From: Actinomadura bangladeshensis
Lineage (GTDB): Bacteria; Actinomycetota; Actinomycetes; Streptosporangiales; Streptosporangiaceae
Assembly (NCBI RefSeq): GCF_004348335.1
Contig: NZ_SMJW01000004.1
Span: 1-64,000 of the forward strand
Direction of reading: 5' to 3'
Length of the DNA stretch: 64,000 bases
Both the position numbers and the translations under genes were made by a program. The notes beneath the pieces are model-generated. The model was not told where the DNA came from. It ran no database searches and saw only the letters and a list, made by a program, of their open reading frames with translations. Within the stretch, counting starts at the first letter, position 1; every line of letters starts with the position of its first letter. Of this stretch, positions 16,279-24,248 are shown piece after piece.

Positions 16279-17284
16279 CGGTGCCGCCGTTGACCACGAT
16301 CTCGCCGAGGTCCGGGTTCTTCGGCAGGTACCCGCCCTCGTGCGCGAGCCGGTAGAACCTGCCCGCCCAGTCGATCCATTCGGCGTCGGTACCGCCCCCG
16401 AACCGGTAGGACTTCTGGTTCCACCAGTACTCGATGAACTCGGCGTCGACGCCGGTCTGCCTGCTGATCTCCGGCGCCAGTTCGCTCACGTTCTGCTCCG
16501 CGTAGGCGACCGACTCGCCGATCATGCGCTGGAACTCGGCGACGCACTTCGCCTTCTTCTTCAGCAGGTCGCCCGGCACGACATAGGCGGCACCCACCAG
16601 CCATGCCCCGCTGACCTCGCGGAAGTCGTTGTCGATGTCGGCCACGACCCGGAGGCCGGGGTCATTGCCCGCACGCCAGCCCGTCTGATGGAACATGACG
16701 GCGGCGTCGATGTCGCCCTTCTTGAGGGCGCTGTACATCGTCTGCGGATCCAGTTCGACGTACTTGATGTCACCGCCCTCGGCCTTGGCGTCCAGGCCGT
16801 ACTTCTTCGTGTAGACGATCTGTGTCGACATCATCACGCTCGACCCGAACCCGCTGACGCCGACCGTCTTCCCCTTCAGGTCGTGCCCGCTCCGAATGCC
16901 TGATCCGGCGGGGACGAAGGTCTTGGTCCCGCCGCCGGTCTGCGCCTGGATGAGGCCGACGATGCGCAGGTCGACACCACCCTTCTCGCGCGCGTTGACC
17001 ACACCCGGCAGTGAGGTGCCGACCACGTCGTACTGCCCGGAGGCGGTCGCCTGGATGAGCGCCGGGATCTGCAGATAATTGATCTTCAACTCGCCGATCA
17101 CCTCGGACTTCACGCGGCCCTTCTCGATCGCGTGGTAGGCCGCGCGGTGCGAGTCGTCGTCCAGCGCGCCGAGGGTGAAGGTGCCGCAGCGGCCGGTGCC
17201 GTCCGACGCGCCCTGCCCGGTGCCGCATGCCGAGATCGTCAGCAGGACGGCCGCCATCGTGGATGCGGTTCTCAGAGAAACCAT
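16271..17284 (-). CDS. ABC transporter substrate-binding lipoprotein (SsuA/NrtA/TauA type)
   Basis: A 337-aa extracytoplasmic solute-binding protein. ATG 17284 is preceded by GGAGGGG; an ATG 18 bases earlier is possible but lacks spacing. A lipobox (LTISAC) near residue 18 predicts lipid anchoring. The mature part shows the NMT1/SsuA fold: YLQIPALIQATASGQYDVVGTSLPGVVNAREKG, DLKGKTVGVSGFGSSVMMS and ELDPQTMYSALKKGDIDAAVMF. First of the three importer genes, downstream of the maleamate-amidase-like gene. The bound solute is unknown but is likely a pyridine or aromatic acid given the context. Confidence 0.93.
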   Translation of the reverse strand: MVSLRTASTMAAVLLTISACGTGQGASDGTGRCGTFTLGALDDDSHRAAYHAIEKGRVKSEVIGELKINYLQIPALIQATASGQYDVVGTSLPGVVNAREKGGVDLRIVGLIQAQTGGGTKTFVPAGSGIRSGHDLKGKTVGVSGFGSSVMMSTQIVYTKKYGLDAKAEGGDIKYVELDPQTMYSALKKGDIDAAVMFHQTGWRAGNDPGLRVVADIDNDFREVSGAWLVGAAYVVPGDLLKKKAKCVAEFQRMIGESVAYAEQNVSELAPEISRQTGVDAEFIEYWWNQKSYRFGGGTDAEWIDWAGRFYRLAHEGGYLPKNPDLGEIVVNGGTGE

Positions 17285-17346
17285 TGAACTGACCCCTCCC
17301 ATGGGGTGACTGCCGCTTCGGGAGCCCGTTTGCCCGGCCGCGCGGA

Positions 17347-17973
17347 TCAATCGGCGGCCGTGATGCCCGCCAGGTAGGCGAGCGCTTCGGCGAGGGTGAC
17401 GACGTCGGCGTACTTCTGGTCCATGTCGAACAGGCTCGCCTCGTGCGGCCCCCGGGCCCGGTCCGCCACGCACTCGCGCGGCACCAGAACCGGGTAGCCC
17501 AGCTGCATGGCGTCGACGACGGTCGCGCGCACGCACCCGCTGGTGGTCGCCCCGCACACGATCACCGTGTCGGCGCGATCGCGGGTGAGCCGGCCGGCCA
17601 GGTCGGTGCCGTGGAACGCCGACGGCCCCCTCTTGACCACGAGTGCCTCGCCGGCCCGCCGGCCCAGGCGTTCGTCCAGCCGGACGGCCGGCGACCCCGC
17701 CATGAACGTGCGCAGACCGGGCGCCTTGTCCCACCACGCGGTGGCGTCCTGCGGGCCGTCGTGGGCGATCGTGGTGAAGACGCGGGGCAAGCCCCGTTCC
17801 CGCGCCGAGGCCAGCAGCACGGCGCACGCCTCGACCTCGGCCGACATGTCGGCCCCGGTGGGGAACGACGGATCGGTGAATCCCTCGCTGAAGTCGACGA
17901 CGACCACGGCCGGGCGGCGGCCGCGACGCACGGGGCGTCCGAACCCGGCCTCCCGGTAGGTGGCTTCCAGCAT
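17347..17973 (-). CDS. nicF: Maleamate amidohydrolase-like (NicF-type) isochorismatase-family enzyme
   Basis: A 208-aa cysteine hydrolase predicted to deaminate maleamate to maleate. ATG 17973 has GGGGAG at good spacing. The catalytic triad is visible as Asp27 (VVVVDFSEGFTDP), Lys114 (LVVKRGPSAFHGTDL) and Cys147 (GATTSGCVRATVVDAMQLGY). The SAFxGTxL and TTSGCVRAT signatures are shared by N-carbamoylsarcosine amidase and NicF. Assignment to NicF rests on the neighbouring nicD and nicX genes. First gene of the minus-strand operon, with a GntR-box promoter 40-95 bases upstream. Carbamoylsarcosine-amidase activity is the main alternative. Confidence 0.83.
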   Translation of the reverse strand: MLEATYREAGFGRPVRRGRRPAVVVVDFSEGFTDPSFPTGADMSAEVEACAVLLASARERGLPRVFTTIAHDGPQDATAWWDKAPGLRTFMAGSPAVRLDERLGRRAGEALVVKRGPSAFHGTDLAGRLTRDRADTVIVCGATTSGCVRATVVDAMQLGYPVLVPRECVADRARGPHEASLFDMDQKYADVVTLAEALAYLAGITAAD

Positions 17974-18009
17974 GTCCCGCTCCCCTCGCTCCGACGGAAC
18001 GTAGGGGCA

Positions 18010-18039
18010 AAGTGAACACACTTCATCGTGGTAAGTCAA
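18010..18039 (-). promoter_or_regulatory. Promoter with GntR operator for the minus-strand catabolic operon
   Basis: Read on the minus strand, a TTGACT -35 box (18039-18034) is followed after 10 bases by AAGTGTGTTCACTT (18023-18010), a palindrome of the form AAGTG-N4-CACTT. It covers the expected -10 position (TTCACT at 17-bp spacing). The same arrangement occurs at 19006-19036 before nicD. Binding of the nearby GntR regulator would block RNA polymerase. Confidence 0.78.
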
Positions 18040-18053
18040 GGGTCCGCGAGGCA

Positions 18054-18067
18054 AACTGGATCCACTT
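18054..18067. promoter_or_regulatory. Second GntR operator upstream of the nicF operon
   Basis: AACTGGATCCACTT differs by one base from the perfect palindrome at 19023-19036. It lies 44 bases, about four helical turns, from the operator at 18010-18023, so the two may be bound cooperatively on one DNA face. Confidence 0.7.
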
Positions 18068-18167
18068 TGGGGTCGAGTGCGGAGCACGCAGCCGCCGCGG
18101 GCGCACCGCCCAAGGCTCGGCCGCCACCCCGCGCCGAGTCGCGAAAACGCAGGTCAGGGGGATGGGA

Positions 18168-18899
18168 TCAGCCCTGCGAGGTGCCCAGGACCATGCGCAG
18201 CGCCGTCCGGACGCCGACCGGCTCGTACTCGGGCGCGGCGTGCGCCATCGTCGTCAGGACGGTCCTCGCGAGATGCCTGGCTATCGACTCGACGGCCGTG
18301 GACTGGTCGCCGCTCTCCAGCGCCTCGAGCAGCTTCGTGTGCTCCCTGTGGGCGACGTCCAGGGTCTGCGCCTCATGCACCCGGTTCTGCGTGATGTACC
18401 GCTGGCAGTGCTCCGCCAGGCTCGACATGATCTGCCGCACCTGACCGCCGACGCGCGTGCTGTGCACCGCGTGGAAGTCGTGGTGCGCCTGCTGCCACGA
18501 CCTCCAGTCGCCGGCCTCGGCCAGCTCCGCCATCCGCTCCAGGTGCGCCCTCATCTCCGAGAGTCGCTCCGCGTCCAGCTCGGGCAGGGTGAGCGCGATG
18601 CCCAGGGACTCCAGGAGGATCCTCGCACCGTAGACCTGATCGACGTAGGCGACGTCGATGTCGCTGACGCGCGCGCGCTGGTTGGGCGCGGTCTCGAGAA
18701 GTCCCTCCTCCTGCAGCATGCGGAAGGCCTCGCGCAACGGCGTGCGGCTGACTCCGAGCGTCCTCGCCAGCTCGGCCTGGGCCACGGTCGACCCCGGCGG
18801 CAGCGTCCCGTCGAGGATCAGCTGGCGGACGTGGGCGTGGATGTCGACGACCAGCCGGCGGCCGTCGGCTCGCTGCGGCAACCCGATTTCAGCGCTCAT
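18168..18899 (-). CDS. GntR-family (FadR/FCD subgroup) regulator of the pyridine-type catabolic cluster
   Basis: A 243-aa regulator. ATG 18899 is chosen because GGGAAG lies 8 bases upstream; ATG 18905 is too close to it. The winged HTH is GTLPPGSTVAQAELARTLGVSRTPLREAFRMLQEEGLLE. The C-terminal FCD effector domain contains the metal-ligand pattern DFHAVHSTR and HREHTKLLEALESGD. It lies between the nicF operon (same strand, downstream) and divergent nicD, and AAGTG-N4-CACTT palindromes sit at both promoters. Most likely a repressor released by a pathway acid. A TACAGT -10 about 70 bases upstream may drive its own transcript. Confidence 0.93.
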   Translation of the reverse strand: MSAEIGLPQRADGRRLVVDIHAHVRQLILDGTLPPGSTVAQAELARTLGVSRTPLREAFRMLQEEGLLETAPNQRARVSDIDVAYVDQVYGARILLESLGIALTLPELDAERLSEMRAHLERMAELAEAGDWRSWQQAHHDFHAVHSTRVGGQVRQIMSSLAEHCQRYITQNRVHEAQTLDVAHREHTKLLEALESGDQSTAVESIARHLARTVLTTMAHAAPEYEPVGVRTALRMVLGTSQG

Positions 18900-19005
18900 C
18901 ACCATGTCTTCCCAGTCGGTGGACGGCACGCCCGAGCACGGCGAATCAGGGCGTGTCGTTCCGCTTCCCAACTGTATTCAACTCTCCCTCGTTTTGTAGG
19001 GGGAC

Positions 19006-19036
19006 TTGACTTTCTGCTCCCTAAGTGGATCCACTT
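19006..19036 (+). promoter_or_regulatory. Promoter with perfect GntR operator for the nicD-nicX operon
   Basis: TTGACT (19006-19011) is followed after 11 bases by the perfect 14-bp palindrome AAGTGGATCCACTT (19023-19036), which overlaps the expected -10 element. The geometry copies the minus-strand promoter at 18010-18039. An ATG at 19042 would lie almost at the transcription start, so translation probably begins further down at 19105. Confidence 0.8.
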
Positions 19037-19104
19037 CTCCCATGGCATCGGATGATGACCCCGGCCGACCGCCGGGCCCCGCAGGGACGCGGGAGGGAGC
19101 CGCC

Positions 19105-19905
19105 GTGCGGGAGCCGAGCGGGGCCGGCCTGCCGGTGGACGCCGGCGGCCTCCGGTTGCGGGTTCTCCGCTACGGCGGCGGAGGCGCCCCGCCGCTGCTG
19201 GTGCTGCCGGGGATCACCACCACCGCGCATGCGGCGGAGTTCATCGCCCTCGCCCTCGCCGACCGGTACACGGTCCACGTGCCGGACCTGCGCGGCCGCG
19301 GCAGATCGGGGCGGGCCCCCGCGGGCCACTACACGCTCGGCCACCACGTGGACGACGTCGCGGCCATCGTCGCGTCCCTGGAACTGGACGCGCCGGCGCT
19401 CCTCGGCCATTCGTTCGGCGCGCGCATCGCGGCGGCGTACGCGGTGCGGCACCCCGGCCGGCACGGCCGGATCGTCCTGGTCGACCCGCCGCTCTCGGGT
19501 CCGGGCCGGCGGCCCTACCCGACCACCCGGGAGGACTTCCTCGCACAGCTCGGCGAGGCCCGCCGGGCCGCGGGCCGCACCGAGCCGATCCGGGCGCGCT
19601 ACCCCCGCTGGCCGGAGCGTGAGATCGCCATCAGGGCACGGGAACTGCCGACCTGCGACCCCGCCGCCGTCCTGGAAACGCTCGAAGGCTTCCACCGCGA
19701 CGACTTCCACGACCTCTGGCGCCGGCTGCTCCCACCGGCCGCCCTGGTGCGCGGCGAGGCGAGCCCGGTCGTCACCGACGCCGACGCCGCCGAACTCGCA
19801 CGCGCCAACCCGGCACTCCCGGTGATCTCCGTTCCGGACGCCGGCCACATGGTGCCGTGGGACAACCCGGACGGGTTCTGGGCCGCCCTGCGGGACCACC
19901 TCTGA
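19105..19905 (+). CDS. nicD: N-formylmaleamate deformylase-like (NicD-type) alpha/beta hydrolase
   Basis: A 266-aa alpha/beta hydrolase predicted to hydrolyse N-formylmaleamate to maleamate and formate. GTG 19105 is chosen over ATG 19042 because GGAGGGA precedes it and the length then equals Pseudomonas NicD. By eye it follows NicD closely: LRYGGGGAPPLLVLPGIT, nucleophile Ser103 in LLGHSFGAR, VLVDPPLSGPGRRPYPT, and catalytic His248 in DAGHMVPWDNPDGFWAA. The acid residue is probably within SPVVTDADAAE. The nicX start is 11 bases after its stop. Confidence 0.9.
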   Translation: MREPSGAGLPVDAGGLRLRVLRYGGGGAPPLLVLPGITTTAHAAEFIALALADRYTVHVPDLRGRGRSGRAPAGHYTLGHHVDDVAAIVASLELDAPALLGHSFGARIAAAYAVRHPGRHGRIVLVDPPLSGPGRRPYPTTREDFLAQLGEARRAAGRTEPIRARYPRWPEREIAIRARELPTCDPAAVLETLEGFHRDDFHDLWRRLLPPAALVRGEASPVVTDADAAELARANPALPVISVPDAGHMVPWDNPDGFWAALRDHL

Positions 19906-19916
19906 GAGGAATGACG

Positions 19917-20957
19917 ATGTACGACCAGAGCCTGATCCACGGACTGTTCCGCGACCAGCTGACACTGTGCGGCGTCCACGAAGGCGAGCGGGTGACCGTG
20001 CTGTCGCGGGGGCGCGAACGGCTCGACTACGCCGACGCCTTCATGTACGCGGCCAGGAGCCTCGGCGCCACCACCTTTCACCTGCGCCTGCCGCACCCCC
20101 TCCCGGACGCGGGAACCTGGTCGGTGGGCTCGACCGAGCTCGCCGCGAGCCCGCAAGCGGTCGAGGCGCTGAAGCAGTCGGACATGCTCATCGACCTGGC
20201 GTTCCTGCTCTTCTCACCCGAGCAGTTCGCCGTCCAGGCGGCCGGCACCAGGATCCTCACGGTCGTCGAGCCGATCGAACTGCTCGCGCGACTCACCCCG
20301 AGCCCGGCACTGCGCGAGCGGGTCGAGGCCGCCGCCGGACTGCTGGAGAAGGCATCGACGCTGCGCTTCACCAACGAGCACGGCACCGACGTGACCTACC
20401 GGCTCGGCGCGTACCCGACCGTTCCCGAATACGGCTACACCGACACACCGGGCCGGTGGGACCACTGGCCGGCGGGCTTCGTGTTCACCGGGGCCGCGGA
20501 CGACGGCGTCGACGGCCGGATCGTCCTCGGCCCCGGTGATGTGCTCCTGCCGCAGAACTCGTACGTGACCGACCGCGTCGAATTCACGATCGAGAAGGGA
20601 TTCATCACCGACATACGCGGAGGGTTCGACGCGGACCTCATCCGCTCCTACATCACGTCGTTCGACGACCCGCGCGGCTACGGCATGTCCCACATCGGGT
20701 GGGGTCTCGACGAACGCGCGCACTGGCACGGGCTCGCGCAGCCGTCGTTCCCAGGCGGAATGGGGATGGAGCTGCGCTCCGTCTACGGCAACGTCATGTT
20801 CTCGATCGGCCCGAACAACGAACTGGGCGGCCCCAACGACACCGCCTGCCACCTCGACATTCCCATGCGCGGGTGCAGCCTGTTCCTCGACGACGAGCCG
20901 GTCGTCATCGACGGCGACATCGCGGTCCCGGACCTGCGGGCGCCGTCCCGCCGGTGA
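19917..20957 (+). CDS. nicX: 2,5-dihydroxypyridine 5,6-dioxygenase (NicX-type)
   Basis: A 346-aa Fe(II) dioxygenase predicted to open the ring of 2,5-dihydroxypyridine to N-formylmaleamate. ATG 19917 has GAGAGGA at proper spacing; ATG 19911 abuts that site. Long stretches match Pseudomonas NicX by eye: TVVEPIELLARL, EYGYTDTPGRWDHWPAGFVFT, IEKGFITDIRGGF, YGMSHIGWGL and CHLDIPMRGCSLFLDDEP. The iron ligands of NicX (His265, His318, Asp320) fall at His259, His312 and Asp314, a constant offset of six. Middle gene of the nicD-nicX-decarboxylase operon under the GntR box. Confidence 0.94.
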   Translation: MYDQSLIHGLFRDQLTLCGVHEGERVTVLSRGRERLDYADAFMYAARSLGATTFHLRLPHPLPDAGTWSVGSTELAASPQAVEALKQSDMLIDLAFLLFSPEQFAVQAAGTRILTVVEPIELLARLTPSPALRERVEAAAGLLEKASTLRFTNEHGTDVTYRLGAYPTVPEYGYTDTPGRWDHWPAGFVFTGAADDGVDGRIVLGPGDVLLPQNSYVTDRVEFTIEKGFITDIRGGFDADLIRSYITSFDDPRGYGMSHIGWGLDERAHWHGLAQPSFPGGMGMELRSVYGNVMFSIGPNNELGGPNDTACHLDIPMRGCSLFLDDEPVVIDGDIAVPDLRAPSRR

Positions 20958-21029
20958 TCCGGACGTCTTGACGCTCCCCGTCCCGCGCCCCCGCCCCGGG
21001 ACTCTCACCGACACCAACGGAGGCAAGGC

Positions 21030-22061
21030 ATGGCCGTGGTCGACAGCCAGTGGCACTGGTACCCACCCGCGTTTCTCGACGCGCACATCGGAAGAACGCA
21101 CGGCCCCCGAGCGGTACGGACCGCGGAGGGTTACGTCTATGAAGTCTCGCCCGACGAGGTCTGGAAGTACGACCGGCGGTTCACCGACCTCGACCATCAG
21201 GTCAGGGTGCTGGACGAGGCCGGGATCGACATGGCCGTCGTCAGCGTGGCGGCGGCGGGCGACGTCAACGACCGGGACCGCGCGGAGGCGCGCGACCTGT
21301 GTCTGCTCCTCAACGAGGAGCTGTCCCGCGCCCAGGCGACCCATCCCGGGCGCTTCGCAGCGCTGGCGCACCTCCCGCTCAAGCATCCCGATCTGGCACT
21401 CGACATGCTAGAGGACGCCGTCGGCCGGCTCGGCCTGCGCGGGATCTACCTGCCGGGCAGCATCGATGGGATGTCGGTCGCGGACGAGCGGGTGTGGCCG
21501 GTCTACGCGCGGGCGGAGGAACTCGGGCTCCCCCTCTTCCTGCATCCGACCCGCTCCTTCCGGGAACCGAGGGTCACGCCTTACAAGATGGAAGTGACGA
21601 TCGGATACATGTTCGACACGAGCTTCGCGTCGATGTCCCTCATCGTCGGCGGCGTCCTCGATCGCCATCCACGGCTCAAGATCGTTCATCCGCACGTCGG
21701 GGGGACGCTGCCGTATCTGCACGGCCGGATCGACGTGTACCGGGGCAAGGGATGGTGGCCCGACCTGGACCGGCCGTTCGCGGACTACCTGCGCCGGATG
21801 TGGTTCGACACGGTCTGCAACCAGCCCGAGTCCCTCAGCCTGCTGGCGGACCTGGTCGGGCCTTCACGGCTGCTGTTCTCCAGCGACTACCCGTACTGGT
21901 CGACCCGGCACGGAATCGATCTGGTGCGGAAGGTCATACCGGACGACCAGGTCGCGGGTGTCCTCGGTGGGAACGCCATCGAACTGCTGTCTCCGGCGGT
22001 TGGGGCGGTGTCCTCCCCCGCCTCACCGCCGACGCCATCCTCCGCGCCGCACTCGACCTGA
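21030..22061 (+). CDS. Amidohydrolase-2 family (ACMSD/PicC-type) decarboxylase
   Basis: A 343-aa metal-dependent TIM-barrel protein of the ACMSD-like decarboxylase family. ATG 21030 follows GGAGG. Ligands can be seen as QWHW near residue 9 (the family HxH or ExH site), LFLHPTRSF, KIVHPHVGGTLPY and LFSSDYPYWS. The C-terminal 25 residues after GGNAIELLS are low complexity. Following nicX, it may produce 2,5-dihydroxypyridine by decarboxylating a hydroxypicolinate, as PicC does with 3,6-dihydroxypicolinate in Alcaligenes. This role is inferred; other substrates of the family remain possible. Confidence 0.85.
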   Translation: MAVVDSQWHWYPPAFLDAHIGRTHGPRAVRTAEGYVYEVSPDEVWKYDRRFTDLDHQVRVLDEAGIDMAVVSVAAAGDVNDRDRAEARDLCLLLNEELSRAQATHPGRFAALAHLPLKHPDLALDMLEDAVGRLGLRGIYLPGSIDGMSVADERVWPVYARAEELGLPLFLHPTRSFREPRVTPYKMEVTIGYMFDTSFASMSLIVGGVLDRHPRLKIVHPHVGGTLPYLHGRIDVYRGKGWWPDLDRPFADYLRRMWFDTVCNQPESLSLLADLVGPSRLLFSSDYPYWSTRHGIDLVRKVIPDDQVAGVLGGNAIELLSPAVGAVSSPASPPTPSSAPHST

Positions 22062-22075
22062 CCGACCGCTGCCGC

Positions 22076-22109
22076 CGGGCCGGGCGGCCGGGCCGTCCGG
22101 CCCGGCCCG
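22076..22109. terminator. GC-rich hairpin between convergent operons
   Basis: Arms CGGGCCGGGC (22076-22085) and GCCCGGCCCG (22100-22109) form a 10-bp stem, with further self-pairing sequence in the loop. It lies 15 bases after the decarboxylase stop, facing the end of the MFS gene on the other strand. Confidence 0.65.
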
Positions 22110-22191
22110 CCGAGCAGGCTTCCCGCGGCGGACGGCGTTTCCCGGCGTCCATGACTCCCTTCCTCTTTTGGGGAGTTCCAGAAGAACGGGA

Positions 22192-23649
22192 TCAGGCGGT
22201 GACGCGTTCGGCCGCGTCCCCGGTCGTCCGAGTCGGGTGCGCCCGCGGGCGGGGGGTGAATCCGAGGGCGGCCAGGGCGGTGAGGGCGATCCCGGCGGAC
22301 GCGGCGAACACCGCGGCGCGCAGCCCGTCGGTGGTGGCCGCGCGCAGGGCGGGCCCGGTCACGCCCGCGGTGGGGGCGTTGGCGATGGCGACCAGGACGG
22401 CCAGGCCGACGGCGCCGCCGGCCTGCTGGGTGGTGGAGGCCACCGCGGAGGCGATGCCCTGCTGGTGGTCCGGGGTGGCGGCGGTGGCCGCGCCGAACAT
22501 CAGGGTGTAGCCCGCCCCCTGCCCGACGCCCAGCACGATCAGTCCCGGCAGCAGGCTCAGGTAGGAGCTGCCGGTGCCGAGGCTCGCGCCGAGGACGAGG
22601 GCGCCGGTGCCGCCGGCGGCCAGGCTCGCGAGCATCGCGGTGCGGGGACCGCGGGCCGTCGCCAGCCGCCCGGCGAGCTGGGATCCGGCGACGATCGCGG
22701 CCATCGGGACCAGGAAGGCCAGCCCGGTGCGCATCGCGTCGTACCCGCGGACGACCTGGAAGTAGACGGTCAGGAAGTACAGCAGGGTGCCGAAGGTGGC
22801 CATGTACAGGAACGTGACCAAAGCGCCGGTGGACAGGTCGCGGCCGCGCAGCAGCCGCAGCGGCAGCAGCGGGTCGGCGCTGCGGGCCTCGATCGCGGCG
22901 AACGCCGCCAGCAGCGCCGTGCCGAGCCCCGCCGCGCCCACCACCGACGGCGCGTCCCAGCCGGACTCGGGCCCCTGCACCAGCGTGAACACCACCAGCG
23001 TCGTCCCGGCCGTCGCGGTCAGCGCGCCGGCCGCGTCGAACCGGCGGCCCGCCCGCCGGACGGCGTCGTGCGGGAACAGCGGCAGGGCCAGCAGCGCCGC
23101 GGCGGCGGCCAGCGGCACATTGACATAGAAGACCGCGGCCCAGCCGAACGCCTGGGTGAGCACGCCGCCCAACAGCGAGCCCAGGATCATGCCGCTGCCT
23201 CCGGCGGTGCCCCACACCGCGAACGCCCGGTTGCGTTCGCGGGCTTCGGTGAACCCGGTGGAAACCAGCGTCAGCGTGGCGGGGAACAGCAGCGCCCCGC
23301 CCAGGCCCTGCACCGCACGGGCGGCCACCAGCGGCACCGGGGAGCCGGCCAGCCCGCCCGCCAGCGATGACACCGCGTACAGCGCCAGCCCGGCCATGAA
23401 GACGCGGCGCGGGCCGAACAGGTCCACCGCCCGGCCGCCCAGCAGCAGGAACCCTCCGAACGCCACCGCGTAGGCGCTGACCACCCATTGCAGGGTCTGC
23501 GCCGAGAAGCCCAGCTCGGAGCCGATCTCCGGCAACGCCACGTACACGATGTTGTAGTCCAGGGAAATGATCAGCTGGGCGAACGCCAGCAGCGCCAGCG
23601 CCGCGGCCGGCCGGCGGAACCGCGCCGGTCCGTTCCGTTCGTCTGCCAT
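22192..23649 (-). CDS. MFS multidrug exporter, DHA2/EmrB-QacA type (14 TM)
   Basis: A 485-aa proton-driven exporter of the 14-helix DHA2 subfamily. ATG 23649 is preceded by GAAGGTGA; an upstream ATG has no ribosome site. Motif C-like sequence LGSLLGGVL and motif A-like GGRAVDLFGPRRVF are present, with LDYNIVYVALPEI in helix 1, where the family has its membrane Asp. It is transcribed after the AhpD-like gene with a 54-base gap, under the divergent MocR regulator. Substrate unknown. Confidence 0.92.
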   Translation of the reverse strand: MADERNGPARFRRPAAALALLAFAQLIISLDYNIVYVALPEIGSELGFSAQTLQWVVSAYAVAFGGFLLLGGRAVDLFGPRRVFMAGLALYAVSSLAGGLAGSPVPLVAARAVQGLGGALLFPATLTLVSTGFTEARERNRAFAVWGTAGGSGMILGSLLGGVLTQAFGWAAVFYVNVPLAAAAALLALPLFPHDAVRRAGRRFDAAGALTATAGTTLVVFTLVQGPESGWDAPSVVGAAGLGTALLAAFAAIEARSADPLLPLRLLRGRDLSTGALVTFLYMATFGTLLYFLTVYFQVVRGYDAMRTGLAFLVPMAAIVAGSQLAGRLATARGPRTAMLASLAAGGTGALVLGASLGTGSSYLSLLPGLIVLGVGQGAGYTLMFGAATAATPDHQQGIASAVASTTQQAGGAVGLAVLVAIANAPTAGVTGPALRAATTDGLRAAVFAASAGIALTALAALGFTPRPRAHPTRTTGDAAERVTA

Positions 23650-23703
23650 CTGAGGGTCACCTTCCATTCGAGGGGAGGACAGCGGGCGTGGAGGAGGCGG
23701 CGG

Positions 23704-24201
23704 TCATGCGCGGGGCGCCCGCTCGTCGGTGCCCGGCACCTTCGCGGTGCTGATGGCGATGCGGTTCCAGGTGTTGATCGTGAAGATCAGGGCCAGCAGC
23801 CGCGCCAGCTCGTCCTCCCCGAACAGTCCGGCGGCGCGGGCGTAGACCGTGTCGGGGACGCCGCCCCGCGACACCAGGGTGACGGCCTCGGTGAGGTCGA
23901 GCGCCGCCCGCTCACGGTCGGTGAAGAAGCCCGCCGCCTCGCGCCAGACGGCCGTCATGTGGAGCCGCTCCTCGCTCTCGCCGGCCTTGCGGGCGTCGGA
24001 GGTGTGCATGTGCAGGCAGTAGGCGCACCCGTTGAGCTGCGAGGCGCGGATCTGGACCAGTTCGACCAGTGCGGGGTCCAGCCCCTCGCGCGCCGCGGCG
24101 TCGAAACCGATCAGAGCCTTGAACGCCTTGGGGGCGGCCTTGGCGAAGTCGACCCGGGCAGCGGGGGCAGGGGTGTTCTCGTGGGTGCTCTCATGCGTCA
24201 T
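23704..24201 (-). CDS. Carboxymuconolactone decarboxylase/AhpD-like peroxidase protein
   Basis: A 165-aa AhpD-fold protein with the redox motif CAYC in QIRASQLNGCAYCLHMHTSDARKAG, expected to reduce hydroperoxides or act as an antioxidant. ATG 24201 is used because the 47-base gap to the divergent mocR gene leaves no room for a leader; leaderless initiation is likely. Such genes are commonly paired with a MocR/PdxR regulator, which probably activates it. The MFS exporter follows. Confidence 0.9.
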   Translation of the reverse strand: MTHESTHENTPAPAARVDFAKAAPKAFKALIGFDAAAREGLDPALVELVQIRASQLNGCAYCLHMHTSDARKAGESEERLHMTAVWREAAGFFTDRERAALDLTEAVTLVSRGGVPDTVYARAAGLFGEDELARLLALIFTINTWNRIAISTAKVPGTDERAPRA

Positions 24202-24248
24202 GACCACCACGCTAGGGACCCGAAAGACCTTGGATAGGGTTCATTTTC
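24202..24248. promoter_or_regulatory. Compact divergent promoter region of ahpD-like and mocR-like genes
   Basis: Only 47 bases separate the two divergent starts, so the promoters overlap. The repeated CTAGGGACC / ATAGGGTTC elements (around 24212-24221 and 24233-24241) are candidate direct-repeat sites for the MocR regulator. Precise sites cannot be set by reading alone. Confidence 0.45.

Noticed and set aside
19042-19104. ATG 19042 as the nicD start
   Set aside because: It lies almost at the predicted transcription start, directly behind the GntR palindrome, and adds 21 residues absent from NicD homologues. GTG 19105 has GGAGGGA and gives the family length.
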